From Bremia lactucae (lineage: Eukaryota > Oomycota > Peronosporomycetes > Peronosporales > Peronosporaceae): a DNA stretch of 64,000 nucleotides. Shown here one piece after another: positions 43,030 to 54,615 of this stretch. Positions within the stretch are counted from its first letter, which is position 1. Every line of letters starts with the position of its first letter. The DNA lies in NCBI RefSeq assembly GCF_004359215.1, contig NC_090613.1, positions 5,382,774 to 5,446,773 of the forward strand, read 5' to 3'. A program made the position numbers and the translations under genes. The notes beneath the pieces were generated by a model. It saw only the letters and a program-made list of their open reading frames with translations, was not told the origin of the DNA and ran no database searches.

Positions 43030-44270
43030 ACCTATTGAAGCTCTTTTAAACTTACTAGAAGAGGAGAAAGTGTACTACAGGTTTCGAAAGCATGCAGATG
43101 GAAAACTCCGGTACCCCAAACTCGGCTGTATCGCTAGCTCGCATCTTTTGTGTGATTACCGGCTTTATCATAGATTCGATATACAAAACTAATAGGTAAA
43201 TGGTAAAAAGGAGACATCCAATTATTCCTAAGTGCATGCACGCGTTTCGTTTTAAAAATAAGATGCCTCTCTTCACACCGTTGGCGTCATACCAACAAAT
43301 CAAACCATGTCACTTTCGTTTTGCTTCCTCTCGGAGGAGAGCGAACCCGTTTATACTTGCGCTCTTGCACAGTTTCGCGATTGCGTAAGCGCTATGATTG
43401 ACGGGCGAAAAATGGTGACGGTCGTCGACCGAGAACTCGCCCTCATTTCTGGCGAAAAACATGCCTTTCCGAATGCTTTAGTTTTAATTTGTTTTTGGCA
43501 TATTAACAAGAATGTGCAGGCCGATTGCAAAGCACACTTTCAAACAGACGAAGCATATAGTGAGTTTTGGAAGCTGTGGCTGTCACCGTGCAATTCCGCT
43601 GAAGAATAGATCTCTGAGCCAATCTGCACGGTGTTTTTTGTAAAATTTGCTCGCTGGGGAGGCACAAAGTATTGAGATTAATCGGCAAATGAATGTGGAG
43701 ATGTTGAGGGTACCGATACGCTTGCAGCCAGAATACTGGTCTGCAGTTGTTCGGAAAATATCGCCATTTGCTCTATTCGAGGTAATCAATGTAAATTAAG
43801 TGACAGCAATCATTTCCTTTATTTTTCTACGAATTGGATATATGATGTTTTCGGTGCACGGAATGTACCAGCTTGCCATACAACCTGGTCCCCAGACGTT
43901 GTGTCTGGAGTATTTAACAAGTCAATGGGGCTACCGTGATAGCATAAGCTGCGGGAGATGATAGAAAACGCAAGTTCGCTGGTGGTTTCTGACTTTGACC
44001 GCCATTGGTGGTTGCAGCAGCCACTCCATTTAGCTCATGCAGTGGGACGCGTGTTGATGAACACAATCGAATCAGTTGTGCGTCGCCATGCAGGAATGGA
44101 TTCGCATCAGCAAAAGCAGCTACAGACAGCAGTCCTCGGCTTTAATGCTACGGAAAATTTTGAAGTGACGAACCACATGAAGTCCGTACACGCGGTCGTC
44201 CCCCTTCAGGATCGCAGCGACCATCGCGCCGGGATCAATTTTTTTCAACGAGCTATAAGCCTTAGACAAA
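43030..44270 (+). pseudogene. MULE transposase remnant
   Basis: The plus strand carries a FAR1-like piece (YRFRKHADGKLRYPKLGCIA near 43080), then IYKTNR and KMPLF, then the frame 43307-43609. This last has SFCFLSEESEPVYTCALAQF, VVDRELALISGEKHAFPNA and the CFWHINKNVQADCKAHF block typical of the MULE DDE domain. Possible C-terminal sequence follows to about 44250. An insertion of about 50 bp separates IYKTNR from the rest, and stops occur. The next element, an LTR, starts directly after it. Confidence 0.75.
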
Positions 44271-44284
44271 GTAAAGTCACGACT

Positions 44285-44985
44285 ACCAGGAGTCTGGCTA
44301 GGGCTTGTTCATCAAGTCCCTGCGCCATAAGCCCTGCCACCTCCCGATGATATTCGGAGAGGTGGGGAAAATGAGCATCATCAATGTTGACGCTCATCCT
44401 CATGTACACACGCAGAGATGCGGGTCGTGGGAAGGATTTCTAGTGCTACCAAGTGTAGGCAGGCACGTCGTAATGCGGCCACGCTCTACTTAGACACACG
44501 CCCTAGCACAGCGAGGAAGCGGTTTAACCAGTTTCTCTTGCGTTCAGTGAGGAAGTTGTGGTAAGCGCGTTAGCGACCTCACCTAACGCACTAAGTACTT
44601 TAGTTAAGTGTCGTCACGGGAGCGGTAATACGGCTCCTCGTGCGCACTTACCAAGTAGGAAGTAGTTTTCAGACTGATTTATATTTAATGCGATTGAATA
44701 TAAACACCTATTTTTACCAATTAAAATGTCTCTCTACAGATAACACTAATATGTATTGCGAGCGTATCTTTCTAGATACCTCGCGTAACGGATGACGCTA
44801 GCCGTCATCAGGATGCGCTGGGCGTCATCCTTCCTAATGTGAATGCACCTATGTGCATCACATACACAAGGGTTGGTCACAAATGTGAACCACACCCGAG
44901 TGCTGGGTCAAATTACTATATTTATGTAATTGACCATCCCCTTTAGTACATCAAGTATACTTAACGGGGACGCTGTAACATAAGG
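44285..44985 (-). repeat. Solo-like Gypsy LTR
   Basis: Matches the LTR at 1131-1815 throughout, in the same orientation. On the minus strand it begins TGTTACAGCGTCCCCGTTAAG. No internal region follows in the LTR's own direction (MULE sequence does), while the gag to its right runs on the opposite strand. It therefore behaves as a solo LTR beside an unrelated gag fragment. Confidence 0.65.
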
Positions 44986-45199
44986 GCAAATTAAACCCAT
45001 TGCATCTCATATGCACCTAACACGGCTTATCAGACACCCTTGCGTTTGCTATTACTCGCTAACAGAAAATCGTATATTCAACGAGTGTCATTTTTAAGCG
45101 TACTATTTCGTAGTGCCCTGCACTGTTTAACTTGCGAAATCATTTCAATAAGCCTCATTTTATAGAAGGCTCTGTACCGAAATTTTAAAAATATGTTGT

Positions 45200-46200
45200 A
45201 CGTGTCCTCCTGAGCATCATGTTGCTCAGTTGAAGCAGTTTGAGGCATTGGTGCTCGGACAGCGGAGAGCCGCGTTCAAGGCACAGAGCCATGCTGCGGC
45301 GGAGTCCGTCACTCAGACTCGGGATGAGCTGAGGCATACGCAGGCTCGGAGGGAGGCTCTCAGCAGGACTGTTGAGATGCTCTCTGCCTGGCCGCATCAT
45401 CCGAGGCCCATTCGGATGGACCCGCCCAAGTTCGATGGAGCTGCAGCGCACACGATTGTCCACTGGCTTTTAGCCGCGGAGCAATGCGGTGTCGCGCAGC
45501 TCATCGAGGACGAAAGACGGATTAAGTCGTACGCCATGTCGCATCTGCGCGTTAAGGCCTCAGAGTGGGCTTAATCGGCGCTTATGGCGTACAGAAATAC
45601 GTTCTCTACATGTGCGATCTTTAAGGAAAAGATTCTCGCCATGTACCAGCCGCCGAACAACGAAGTGTTGCTTCAGGCGCGCTTCTTTGGAGCGCGACAG
45701 GCGAGGCGATTTCTGCAAGAGTATGTGCAAGAGATGCGCTCGCTGTCGGCGTCCATTACCGTAGGTCCGATTTCAGGCCACATTAAGGTGCCCACGTTTA
45801 TGGACGGACTACGGCATGGCCCATCGCGACAGGCTCTTATCAAAAAGGTGCTGTCGACGATGGAAGGGGCAATCCAAATTGCCTGAGCTGAGGAGCAATC
45901 CTACAACAGTGCCTCGGAGACAGCTTGGTATAAGCCGTCGGCCGAGAGGTCAGATGTCACCCCCCTGGAGTTGGGCAATGCAGACGTGGTCTGTTACAAA
46001 TGCGGCAAGCGTGGCCATATGATGGCTCGATGCTATGCCAGGGTCCCTGCTGGGGCAAAGATGCCCAGCAAGAGGACTCCCTACCCGAATGGCGATGGCA
46101 AGAATCAAGGTCACAAATTTAATGGAAGGCCGCCAAGTGGACTCAGATTCACTAACTCTTTGCGCAGACTGAAACTTTTAATTTCCTTACCTACCTAGGC
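45200..46200 (+). pseudogene. Gypsy gag remnant, copy A
   Basis: Plus-strand gag of the same family as at 1-1130: RRAAFKAQSHAAAESVTQTR, IRMDPPKFDGAAAHTIVHWL, MYQPPNNEVLLQARFFGARQ, SASITVGPISGHIKVPTFM, and an intact zinc knuckle CYKCGKRGHMMARC. Stops at 45574 and 45886 break the frame. The first of these is absent from copy B. The reading ends near 46190, before the unique sequence upstream of the channel gene. Confidence 0.85.
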
Positions 46201-46765
46201 GTACATTAGCACTATGCATGCAAAAATTAGCCAATCAAACGAACCGAGGGAATTCTACCAAAAATTGAGGCGATTCCTTCATTTGCAATACCAAAATATT
46301 TAATTACCTAATTACGAGTTACAACCTCGTCAAATATGTGTTGGGGATGTAGTGGAAAATGTGTTCAAGGCTTTTCTGCGACCTTATACTTGCTAATTTA
46401 TCAACGCTGAGAAGAGTCGCTCGACTGTCTTAGCGCTGATAAATTAGCAAGTATAATGTAATGCAAAGCATTCAGCTTCCTGTTTCGGACACGATGCGAT
46501 CAATGCGCTAAAACGTCTTTTATCGGGCACGTAAGTGCTGCGACTCGAATATCACGTGCTTTAGAAGCCTCCTGACTTCTCATATATCTAACGTCTGGTG
46601 AAAAATCGAAAATATCTGACGGAAGTCTATCCTAAGGTCGTGAGCTTAAAATTCTTAGTTGAAATAACCACTCTTTTACATGAAGTTTGCTTCAATTGGC
46701 TTAAATGTAACAGTACAACTTTATCAAATCAGAAACGTGCATAGACCCTGTGGCTCATCGTAAAA
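46201..46765. other. Upstream region of the K+ channel gene, copy A
   Basis: Non-coding, AT-rich; contains a hairpin with 20-bp perfect arms (listed separately). No other feature recognised. Repeated in copy B at 52169-52733. Confidence 0.5.
46384..46456. repeat. Inverted repeat, 20-bp perfect arms, copy A
   Basis: Arm ttatacttgctaatttatca (46384-46403) is repeated as its complement at 46437-46456 around a 33-nt loop; imperfect pairing (cgct/agcg) extends the stem. It lies about 310 bp before the channel ATG. It may be a small MITE relic or part of a transcription-control region. Confidence 0.7.
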
Positions 46766-48554
46766 ATGGTGCAAAATGAGCACCGCCACTTGCTACCCAA
46801 GAGTGACGATATCAACGTGCGCTTATCCTTACGAGGTCCACTGACGACGGCTTCTCCAATCCTTAGTGCACAAGTGTCCCGTGAGTATACCACGCGCTCT
46901 TGCACAGCTTTGCGTGCTGATGTTTGGACACTGCTGCACTACCGTTCGTCACTCAAGGAGCGTTCAAGAATACAGCGTGCTTCCTATGTACTCGAGCTGT
47001 GCGTTTTGGTACTTATCAGCCTTAATGTGGTGCTGGCCATGTATGTTTCGGCCTCTCCACCTGGCTCTGCGCGTAAGTCGAATATTGAATGCAGCCGAGT
47101 CATTGAGATGATACTAATAAACTCATTCGGATGTGGTGGCAGCGGTGACAACGTCCGACTGGTACGAAATCTTCCTCTACGTGTCAACGGCACTATTTAC
47201 GATCGAGTATATTCTGCGGCTCTGGGCGTGTGTGGAAGATGACCGTTATACCCATCCAATCCGCGGAAGGTGGGCTATGAAATGAACAAGGCGTCATCGA
47301 TAAAGCTGTTGTTTGTCATAAACTTGTTGCGCTTAGGTTGCGGTGGATGTTTCGGCCAATGTCCCTCATTGACCTCATAGTCTTGATTCCATTTTACCTG
47401 GAAATCTCGATGGAGAATCGGTTTGTTGGTTTGCTGAAGTAATTGATAGACGTGGCTGATGAGGTGGTGGTGCTTGTAATTTCATGTAGAGTATCTGTAT
47501 CATCGCGTGGCGTGTTGACGCTGCGAGGGTTTCGATTGTTGCGAATTATGTCATTTTTGCACTTGGAACGCTCGTATCGAGCAATGAAGAATCTGCGCGA
47601 AATTTTTGCACTAAAAAAAGAAGAGCTAGGAGTTGTTAGCTACTTGACAGTTGTTATTGTGCTCACGTCCTCAACAACCATGTATGTGTGTATCGAGCGA
47701 CGCACGCCTGTCGTTCTTATGGGGCTAATCATAATGCTATGATTCATCATGGCAGCTTTTTCCTGGAGAACCCTGCCCAACCCAAGGTGTTTACAAGCAT
47801 TGGCACATGTTCATGGTGGGCGATTGAAACGATCACTTCACTTGGATATGGTGACATTGTCCCCGTTACTGCTGCTGGTCGAGCGTTTTCATCCTTGCTG
47901 GCAATCTGGGGCATCATTCTGTTTACAATCCCGGGTAAAGACACAAGTCTAAACCTCATCTGAGGTGTACCTCACTTTATGTTGTAATATTTTTCTAGGT
48001 GCCATTCTAAGCAGCGGCTTTATTGAGGTAATGTTACAGAAGCAGGAACAGAAGAATGAGCTAGCAATAGAGGAATCAATTCGGCTTTCTATGACACGAG
48101 GACTGCGCTCACTCAGCTCCAGCAATCTTGCGTTTGCAGGTTTTTTTGGCTCGAGAAGATAGCCACGTATAATCGCACTGATCTTTGTATTCTGGGCATC
48201 ATAGGCACTCCAAGCACAGAATTGTACTCCCCTGGAGAAGTAACACATAAAGCTCAATCTTCCACCTCGACCACTCCTTATGATTGCAAAACTTTTGCGG
48301 CTTCTGCAGCCTCAATCGTGCGGCTGCAGCAACAAGTCGACGGACTTCACGCATCACAGGTTCATTTTTAAGAATCTTTTTTAGGAACGAAATCGTTAAA
48401 TCGTTGCATGATGCAGGTGCAGATCCATGCACAGCTTAATCGACAAGAGAGTCAATTGCAAACCATTGCGGCACTTCTCAAGGAGTCGCTCGCCCAGCTA
48501 AAACCTAACGATATTGCCATGCCACCATTCAGCGCGATCGTTCCTCCCGAGTAG
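46766..48554 (+). CDS. Voltage-gated K+ channel (Kv/KCNQ-like), copy A
   Basis: Six-helix voltage-gated potassium channel of the plasma or an internal membrane. Eight exons: 46766-47072, 47143-47269, 47337-47428, 47492-47681, 47756-47934, 47999-48139, 48205-48359 and 48417-48554, giving 442 residues with every phase consistent. S1 about 73-96 (LELCVLVLISLNVVLAMYV), S2 about 112-134, S3 153-167 (SLIDLIVLIPFYLEI), S4 with Arg every third position (LTLRGFRLLRIMSF, R187/R190/R193), S5 about 213-236, the pore helix and filter SWWAIETITSLGYGDIVP (258-275), and S6 about 281-306. The filter reads SLGYGD rather than TVGYGD. The C-terminus has a coiled-coil-like segment (VQIHAQLNRQESQLQTIAAL). Introns are 57-75 nt. 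The gene is intact, with no stop in the spliced frame. Confidence 0.85.
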
Positions 48555-48647
48555 AGATTATGGTGCCGAATTAGATAGTGCTTCAGCCAATCACTGCTCT
48601 GGATTATATAGTATCAATGCCATAATTTAAACGAGCTGCTTGCCATC

Positions 48648-48996
48648 ATGCAGAGTACGACGTCAACAAGCTTAAGCTTTTACATTTTGCATCACTAATT
48701 ACCGTTACGCAGATCCTCATGAGGAAAAGCAAAAAGCTCTATTACAGCGCATCGCTGGATCCGTCGCCCGCCTTCACGAAGTCATTAAAGAAATTAATAC
48801 TCAAATTGAGGTGTGTCCCATTTTTGCTGTTGCTTTACGTTGTTTGTTGATCATGTTATTTTCGTAGAAAAGCGATTCATTTCACGAAGAGCTGACATTC
48901 ACATGCAAAGTGTGGAAGGGCTATGAAAGCCGCGTTCAGTCGCACTGCGACACGGCAATTGCTAACAATGGCTACAGCAGCAGCAGCAACGCTTGA
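48648..48996 (+). CDS. DAD4: DASH/Dam1 complex subunit DAD4, copy A
   Basis: DAD4 is a small subunit of the DASH (Dam1) ring complex that couples kinetochores to microtubules. Exons: 48648-48654, 48713-48810 and 48868-48996, giving 77 residues (yeast Dad4 has 72). The first exon is only 7 nt (ATG CAG A) and splices to AT CCT CAT, so the N-terminus reads MQNPHEEKQKALLQRIAGSV, close to yeast MENPHEQVQANILSRIIGN. Then RLHEVIKEINTQIEK and KVWKGYESRVQSH match the two-helix layout. Introns are 58 and 57 nt; the first has a ctaatt branch-like site and ends ACGCAG. It begins 93 bp after the channel stop, on the same strand. The call depends on the micro-exon being real, but the match in both parts is good. 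Confidence 0.82.
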
Positions 48997-49009
48997 GTCG
49001 CCCGCACAG

Positions 49010-51217
49010 GATAGTTTCACCGTAAAAATAACTACACTAGAAGGGAATTTTTAAAAACGTCAACAAAACAATAATATTAATAAGAACCAGTTTCAAATGG
49101 TTAATGAAGTCAATACACTGCCATAGCCGGATGTCTTGCACCCTTGACTGTAGCGTTCTGCGCTCTCTGGCCGATAACGCTCGTAATTGCCGAAGTCCGT
49201 TAGAGAAAATCTCTTGGACACTACCCAGAAGTGAGAGTTTTTGCCGCTCGTGAACAACCCGTTTGCGCTGTATCCAAAGAGTCGAGATACATACCGAACA
49301 CAGGATCCACCATATGCGCTTCCACTGAGCAATATACTCCGCCACAGTATCCCCAAAGGCCTGCTGCAGCCGTTGGAAAAGTGTCGTAGACAGAGGCGGC
49401 GGTGTTCTTGCCATGCAATACCCCGCGTACTAGCTTACGTCATCCAGCCGCACGTCGGACTTAACCACAAGGTCAGGACCGCCTGCCAGCATCCCTGGGC
49501 CACAGGAAATGTCCAGAAAATGTGCTCCATTGTCTCTTTGTGACCGCCACAGACGGACAGCCTCCTGCAACTGTTGTCAAGTTCCCTACCCGGGAAGAAT
49601 AAATTGAGCTGTTGAAGTATCAAACGGTAATAGACCTACACTTGATACTCCGTGATTGCATTTTGATGACCCCACAGCTGCTTCAGGGTTTGATTAAGAG
49701 CCACAGAGTGCCAGTCTCCCCGGTCTGCGCAGGTTTGTAACTTCTGGAGTAGTCCTTTCAGAGCCGTGCCGAGCCCCACCTTCGCCTTGCCATACGGCTG
49801 CCGTTTAACGTGCCTCAATACATGCCGATTCGCTACGTTGGATAGGGCTTCCCGCGGAAAGCTATGGATCGATGGATTTGCCTCAAGGACAAGCCCGCGA
49901 GCTCGTTGCGAGCTCCTCATGACGGCCACATCGTGCCCATACTCCAGAGATACTGGATGTGAGTCATCAACTGTCCAATTTATCCCGTTGGCCTCCTTTT
50001 TTAAAATGATTCTTCGTGATGAAATATCCAGCGCTGAACTTTCCACCCCTCGGACAGCTCCAGGCTCTACCAGCACCCAGTTGTAAGATAGCTGGAGGTC
50101 CGGGGGGGGGTGTCGTAAAGCCACCGTGGGGATTAACTTGAATGTCCGTCCCATAGCCAACGGCGGACTCCCAAACAGAATTGCTAAAGCCCAGCGCCCG
50201 AGTTTGCGGTTCGTGTGGTGCTTGTCCACTCCCTCAGCCAACGGGACGTGACAAATGTAGGTTGTCGGACCGGTTCGCTCCATCGCAAGTTCTTCCAGTA
50301 GGCACTGCCTGATGCGGTCGTATTTCTTGCTCATCAACCGATGACCTGTGCCATCGCATAGCCATGGGTTGTCTGCCCACAAATACGTTGGCCAATACCG
50401 TCTGGTCACGGCCGTTTTTTTATCTCCCATGTAACGGCTCCGCTGACCAAATCGTTAGCCGGTCTCCGTCCCTTCAGCACGTGGTCTGCGAGATGAGCCG
50501 CTGCGTATGGCGACCATGCCGATCCTGTAAGGCTTCAAGCTCCATTTCCGACGGCCGAAGCACAAATATCAGCCCGCAACGATTCACCACGTATCTTGCT
50601 CCGTTGACTGCGGGAATGAAGGGGGTTTAGTGGTGTGATTACGATAGAGGCGTCGTCCCGAGCCTCCCAAATCGTCCAAAATTTCCACGCTCCGACGTAT
50701 CTGTCGCGCATCTATGTAAACCAAAGAAGAGCGTGTTTCATCCGTTGCGATTTTACAGCCACTGCTATCGAGACCAAGCCGACCCCACTGGCCGCTCGCG
50801 GTGCGTACAAAATGTCTGGGTTAACTTTATGACGACTGCGCTCTGTTGAGGTTGCATGTTTCCTCAAAAAATGTTTGTGGAGATTTTTCGGAGCTCCTCC
50901 TCCGCCCATTGTGGCATATCAAAGGCCGCTGCCGTGAAGAGTATTCCTGGGAGCATGATTTCATGGAGTATAAGCACCCGAAGAGAGACACTGGTCGCGA
51001 GTCAACGGCGCACGTTCCGAATCCGGACAGCCCAATTTGCGTCGACGAGTGCCCCTGTACCCACTTGATGACCGAGGTAGCGTGTTGTTTCGCCATGAGG
51101 CAACACAGGTATTCCCTCATATTCAGGCAAAGCCACTGCCGTATTCAAAAAGATGGTCTGACATTTTGTTGGCTGCACAGTGAGCCCCGATAACCGACCG
51201 AAAGCTGCGACGATGTC
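49010..51217 (-). pseudogene. LINE 3' part, copy A (truncated at the N)
   Basis: Minus-strand 3' portion of a non-LTR retrotransposon. It carries post-RT sequence (MSKKYDRIRQCLLEELAMER, KLGRWALAILFGSPPLAMGR; 50430-49636), a zinc-binding C-terminal motif (CGGHKETMEHIFWTFPVAQG near 49530), and a final helical segment (ARERRTLQSRVQDIRLWQC). It is cut at 51217 before the reverse transcriptase catalytic box, which copy B keeps at 57.23 kb. Frames are shifted, so it is inactive. It ends about 20 bp from the DAD4 stop. Confidence 0.8.
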
Positions 51218-51218
51218 N
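51218..51218. other. Ambiguous base (N) joining the two copies
   Basis: The only non-ACGT base in the window. It sits exactly between copy A and copy B of the 5.97-kb repeat, with LINE sequence on its left and gag sequence on its right. It looks like a contig join. Confidence 0.98.
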
Positions 51219-52166
51219 GTGCTCGGACAGCGGAGGGCCGCGTCCGAGGCACAGAGCCATGCTGCGGCGGAGTCCGTCACTCAGACTCAGGATGAGCTGA
51301 GGCATGAGCAGGCTCGGAGCGAGGCTCTCAACAGGACTGTTGAGATGCTCTCTGCCCGGCCGCATCAGCCGAGGCCCATTCGGATGGACCCGCCCAAGTT
51401 CGATGGAACTGCGGCGCACACGATTGTCCACTGGCTTTTAGCCGTGGAGCAATGCGGTGTCGCCCAGCTCATCGAGGACGACAGCCGGATGGTGTCGTAC
51501 GCCATGTCGCATCTGCGCGGTAAGGCCTCAGAGTGGGCTTACTCGGCGCTTATGGCGGACAGAAAGGCGTTCCCTACATGGGCGATCTTTAAGGAAAAGA
51601 TTCGCGCCATGTACCAGCCGCCGAACAACGAAGTGTTGCTTCAGGCGCGCTTCTTTGGAGCGCGACAGGCGAGGCGATTTCTGCAAGAGTATGTGCAAGA
51701 GATGCGCTCGCTGTCGGCGTCCATTACCGTAGGTCCGATTTCAGGCCACATTAAGGTGCCCACGTTTATGGACGGACTACGGCATGGCCCATCGCGACAG
51801 GCTCTTATCAAAAAGGTGCTGTCGACGATGGAAGGGGCAATCCAAATTGCCTGAGCTGAGGAGCAATCCTACAACAGTGCCTCGGAGACAGCTTGGTATA
51901 AGCCGTCGGCCGAGAGGTCAGATGTCACCCCCCTGGAGTTGGGCAATGCAGACGTGGTCTGTTACAAATGCGGCAAGCGTGGCCATATGATGGCTCGATG
52001 CTATGCCAGGGTCCCTGCTGGGGCAAAGATGCCCAGCAAGAGGACTCCCTACCCGAATGGCGATGGCAAGAATCAAGGTCACAAATTTAATGGAAGGCCG
52101 CCAAGTGGACTCAGATTCACTAACTCTTTGCGCAGACTGAAACTTTTAATTTCCTTACCTACCTAG
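51219..52166 (+). pseudogene. Gypsy gag remnant, copy B
   Basis: Same as copy A but open from 51219 to 51854, including FPTWAIFKEKIRAMYQPPNN where copy A has a stop 5' of it. Only the TGA after AIQIA remains, followed by the intact CCHC knuckle frame (51939-52166). Confidence 0.85.
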
Positions 52167-52351
52167 GCGTACATTAGCACTATGCATGCAAAAATTAGCC
52201 AATCAAACGAACCGAGGGAATTCTACCAAAAATTGAGGCGATTCCTTCATTTGCAATACCAAAATATTTAATTACCTAATTACGAGTTACAACCTCGTCA
52301 AATATGTGTTGGGGATGTAGTGGAAAATGTGTTCAAGGCTTTTCTGCGACC

Positions 52352-52424
52352 TTATACTTGCTAATTTATCAACGCTGAGAAGAGTCGCTCGACTGTCTTA
52401 GCGCTGATAAATTAGCAAGTATAA
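52352..52424. repeat. Inverted repeat, 20-bp perfect arms, copy B
   Basis: Identical to 46384-46456, at offset 5968. Confidence 0.7.
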
Positions 52425-52733
52425 TGTAATGCAAAGCATTCAGCTTCCTGTTTCGGACACGATGCGATCAATGCGCTAAAACGTCTTTTATCGGGCACGT
52501 AAGTGCTGCGACTCGAATATCACGTGCTTTAGAAGCCTCCTGACTTCTCATATATCTAACGTCTGGTGAAAAATCGAAAATATCTGACGGAAGTCTATCC
52601 TAAGGTCGTGAGCTTAAAATTCTTAGTTGAAATAACCACTCTTTTACATGAAGTTTGCTTCAATTGGCTTAAATGTAACAGTACAACTTTATCAAATCAG
52701 AAACGTGCATAGACCCTGTGGCTCATCGTAAAA

Positions 52734-54522
52734 ATGGTGCAAAATGAGCACCGCCACTTGCTACCCAAGAGTGACGATATCAACGTGCGCTTATCCTTAC
52801 GAGGTCCACTGACGACGGCTTCTCCAATCCTTAGTGCACAAGTGTCCCGTGAGTATACCACGCGCTCTTGCACAGCTTTGCGTGCTGATGTTTGGACACT
52901 GCTGCACTACCGTTCGTCACTCAAGGAGCGTTCAAGAATACAGCGTGCTTCCTATGTACTCGAGCTGTGCGTTTTGGTACTTATCAGCCTTAATGTGGTG
53001 CTGGCCATGTATGTTTCGGCCTCTCCACCTGGCTCTGCGCGTAAGTCGAATATTGAATGCAGCCGAGTCATTGAGATGATACTAATAAACTCATTCGGAT
53101 GTGGTGGCAGCGGTGACAACGTCCGACTGGTACGAAATCTTCCTCTACGTGTCAACGGCACTATTTACGATCGAGTATATTCTGCGGCTCTGGGCGTGTG
53201 TGGAAGATGACCGTTATACCCATCCAATCCGCGGAAGGTGGGCTATGAAATGAACAAGGCGTCATCGATAAAGCTGTTGTTTGTCATAAACTTGTTGCGC
53301 TTAGGTTGCGGTGGATGTTTCGGCCAATGTCCCTCATTGACCTCATAGTCTTGATTCCATTTTACCTGGAAATCTCGATGGAGAATCGGTTTGTTGGTTT
53401 GCTGAAGTAATTGATAGACGTGGCTGATGAGGTGGTGGTGCTTGTAATTTCATGTAGAGTATCTGTATCATCGCGTGGCGTGTTGACGCTGCGAGGGTTT
53501 CGATTGTTGCGAATTATGTCATTTTTGCACTTGGAACGCTCGTATCGAGCAATGAAGAATCTGCGCGAAATTTTTGCACTAAAAAAAGAAGAGCTAGGAG
53601 TTGTTAGCTACTTGACAGTTGTTATTGTGCTCACGTCCTCAACAACCATGTATGTGTGTATCGAGCGACGCACGCCTGTCGTTCTTATGGGGCTAATCAT
53701 AATGCTATGATTCATCATGGCAGCTTTTTCCTGGAGAACCCTGCCCAACCCAAGGTGTTTACAAGCATTGGCACATGTTCATGGTGGGCGATTGAAACGA
53801 TCACTTCACTTGGATATGGTGACATTGTCCCCGTTACTGCTGCTGGTCGAGCGTTTTCATCCTTGCTGGCAATCTGGGGCATCATTCTGTTTACAATCCC
53901 GGGTAAAGACACAAGTCTAAACCTCATCTGAGGTGTACCTCACTTTATGTTGTAATATTTTTCTAGGTGCCATTCTAAGCAGCGGCTTTATTGAGGTAAT
54001 GTTACAGAAGCAGGAACAGAAGAATGAGCTAGCAATAGAGGAATCAATTCGGCTTTCTATGACACGAGGACTGCGCTCACTCAGCTCCAGCAATCTTGCG
54101 TTTGCAGGTTTTTTTGGCTCGAGAAGATAGCCACGTATAATCGCACTGATCTTTGTATTCTGGGCATCATAGGCACTCCAAGCACAGAATTGTACTCCCC
54201 TGGAGAAGTAACACATAAAGCTCAATCTTCCACCTCGACCACTCCTTATGATTGCAAAACTTTTGCGGCTTCTGCAGCCTCAATCGTGCGGCTGCAGCAA
54301 CAAGTCGACGGACTTCACGCATCACAGGTTCATTTTTAAGAATCTTTTTTAGGAACGAAATCGTTAAATCGTTGCATGATGCAGGTGCAGATCCATGCAC
54401 AGCTTAATCGACAAGAGAGTCAATTGCAAACCATTGCGGCACTTCTCAAGGAGTCGCTCGCCCAGCTAAAACCTAACGATATTGCCATGCCACCATTCAG
54501 CGCGATCGTTCCTCCCGAGTAG
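52734..54522 (+). CDS. Voltage-gated K+ channel (Kv/KCNQ-like), copy B
   Basis: Same gene as 46766-48554, with exons 52734-53040, 53111-53237, 53305-53396, 53460-53649, 53724-53902, 53967-54107, 54173-54327 and 54385-54522; I found no differences by eye. A gene of this size without a single change between copies fits one locus assembled twice better than an old duplication. If the copies are real, the duplication is very recent. Confidence 0.8.
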
Positions 54523-54615
54523 AGATTATGGTGCCGAATTAGATAGTGCTTCAGCCAATCACTGCTCTGGATTATATAGTATCAATGCCATAATTTAAAC
54601 GAGCTGCTTGCCATC

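Larger units (their letters stand above)
45251..51217 (+). repeat. Tandem 5.97-kb segment, copy A
   Basis: Direct copy of 51219-57183. By eye I count about 27 differences within the first 390 bp and then only a poly-G length change (50101-50110 versus 56069-56076). Offset is 5968, falling to 5966 after the poly-G. The copy ends at the single N (51218). Confidence 0.95.
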
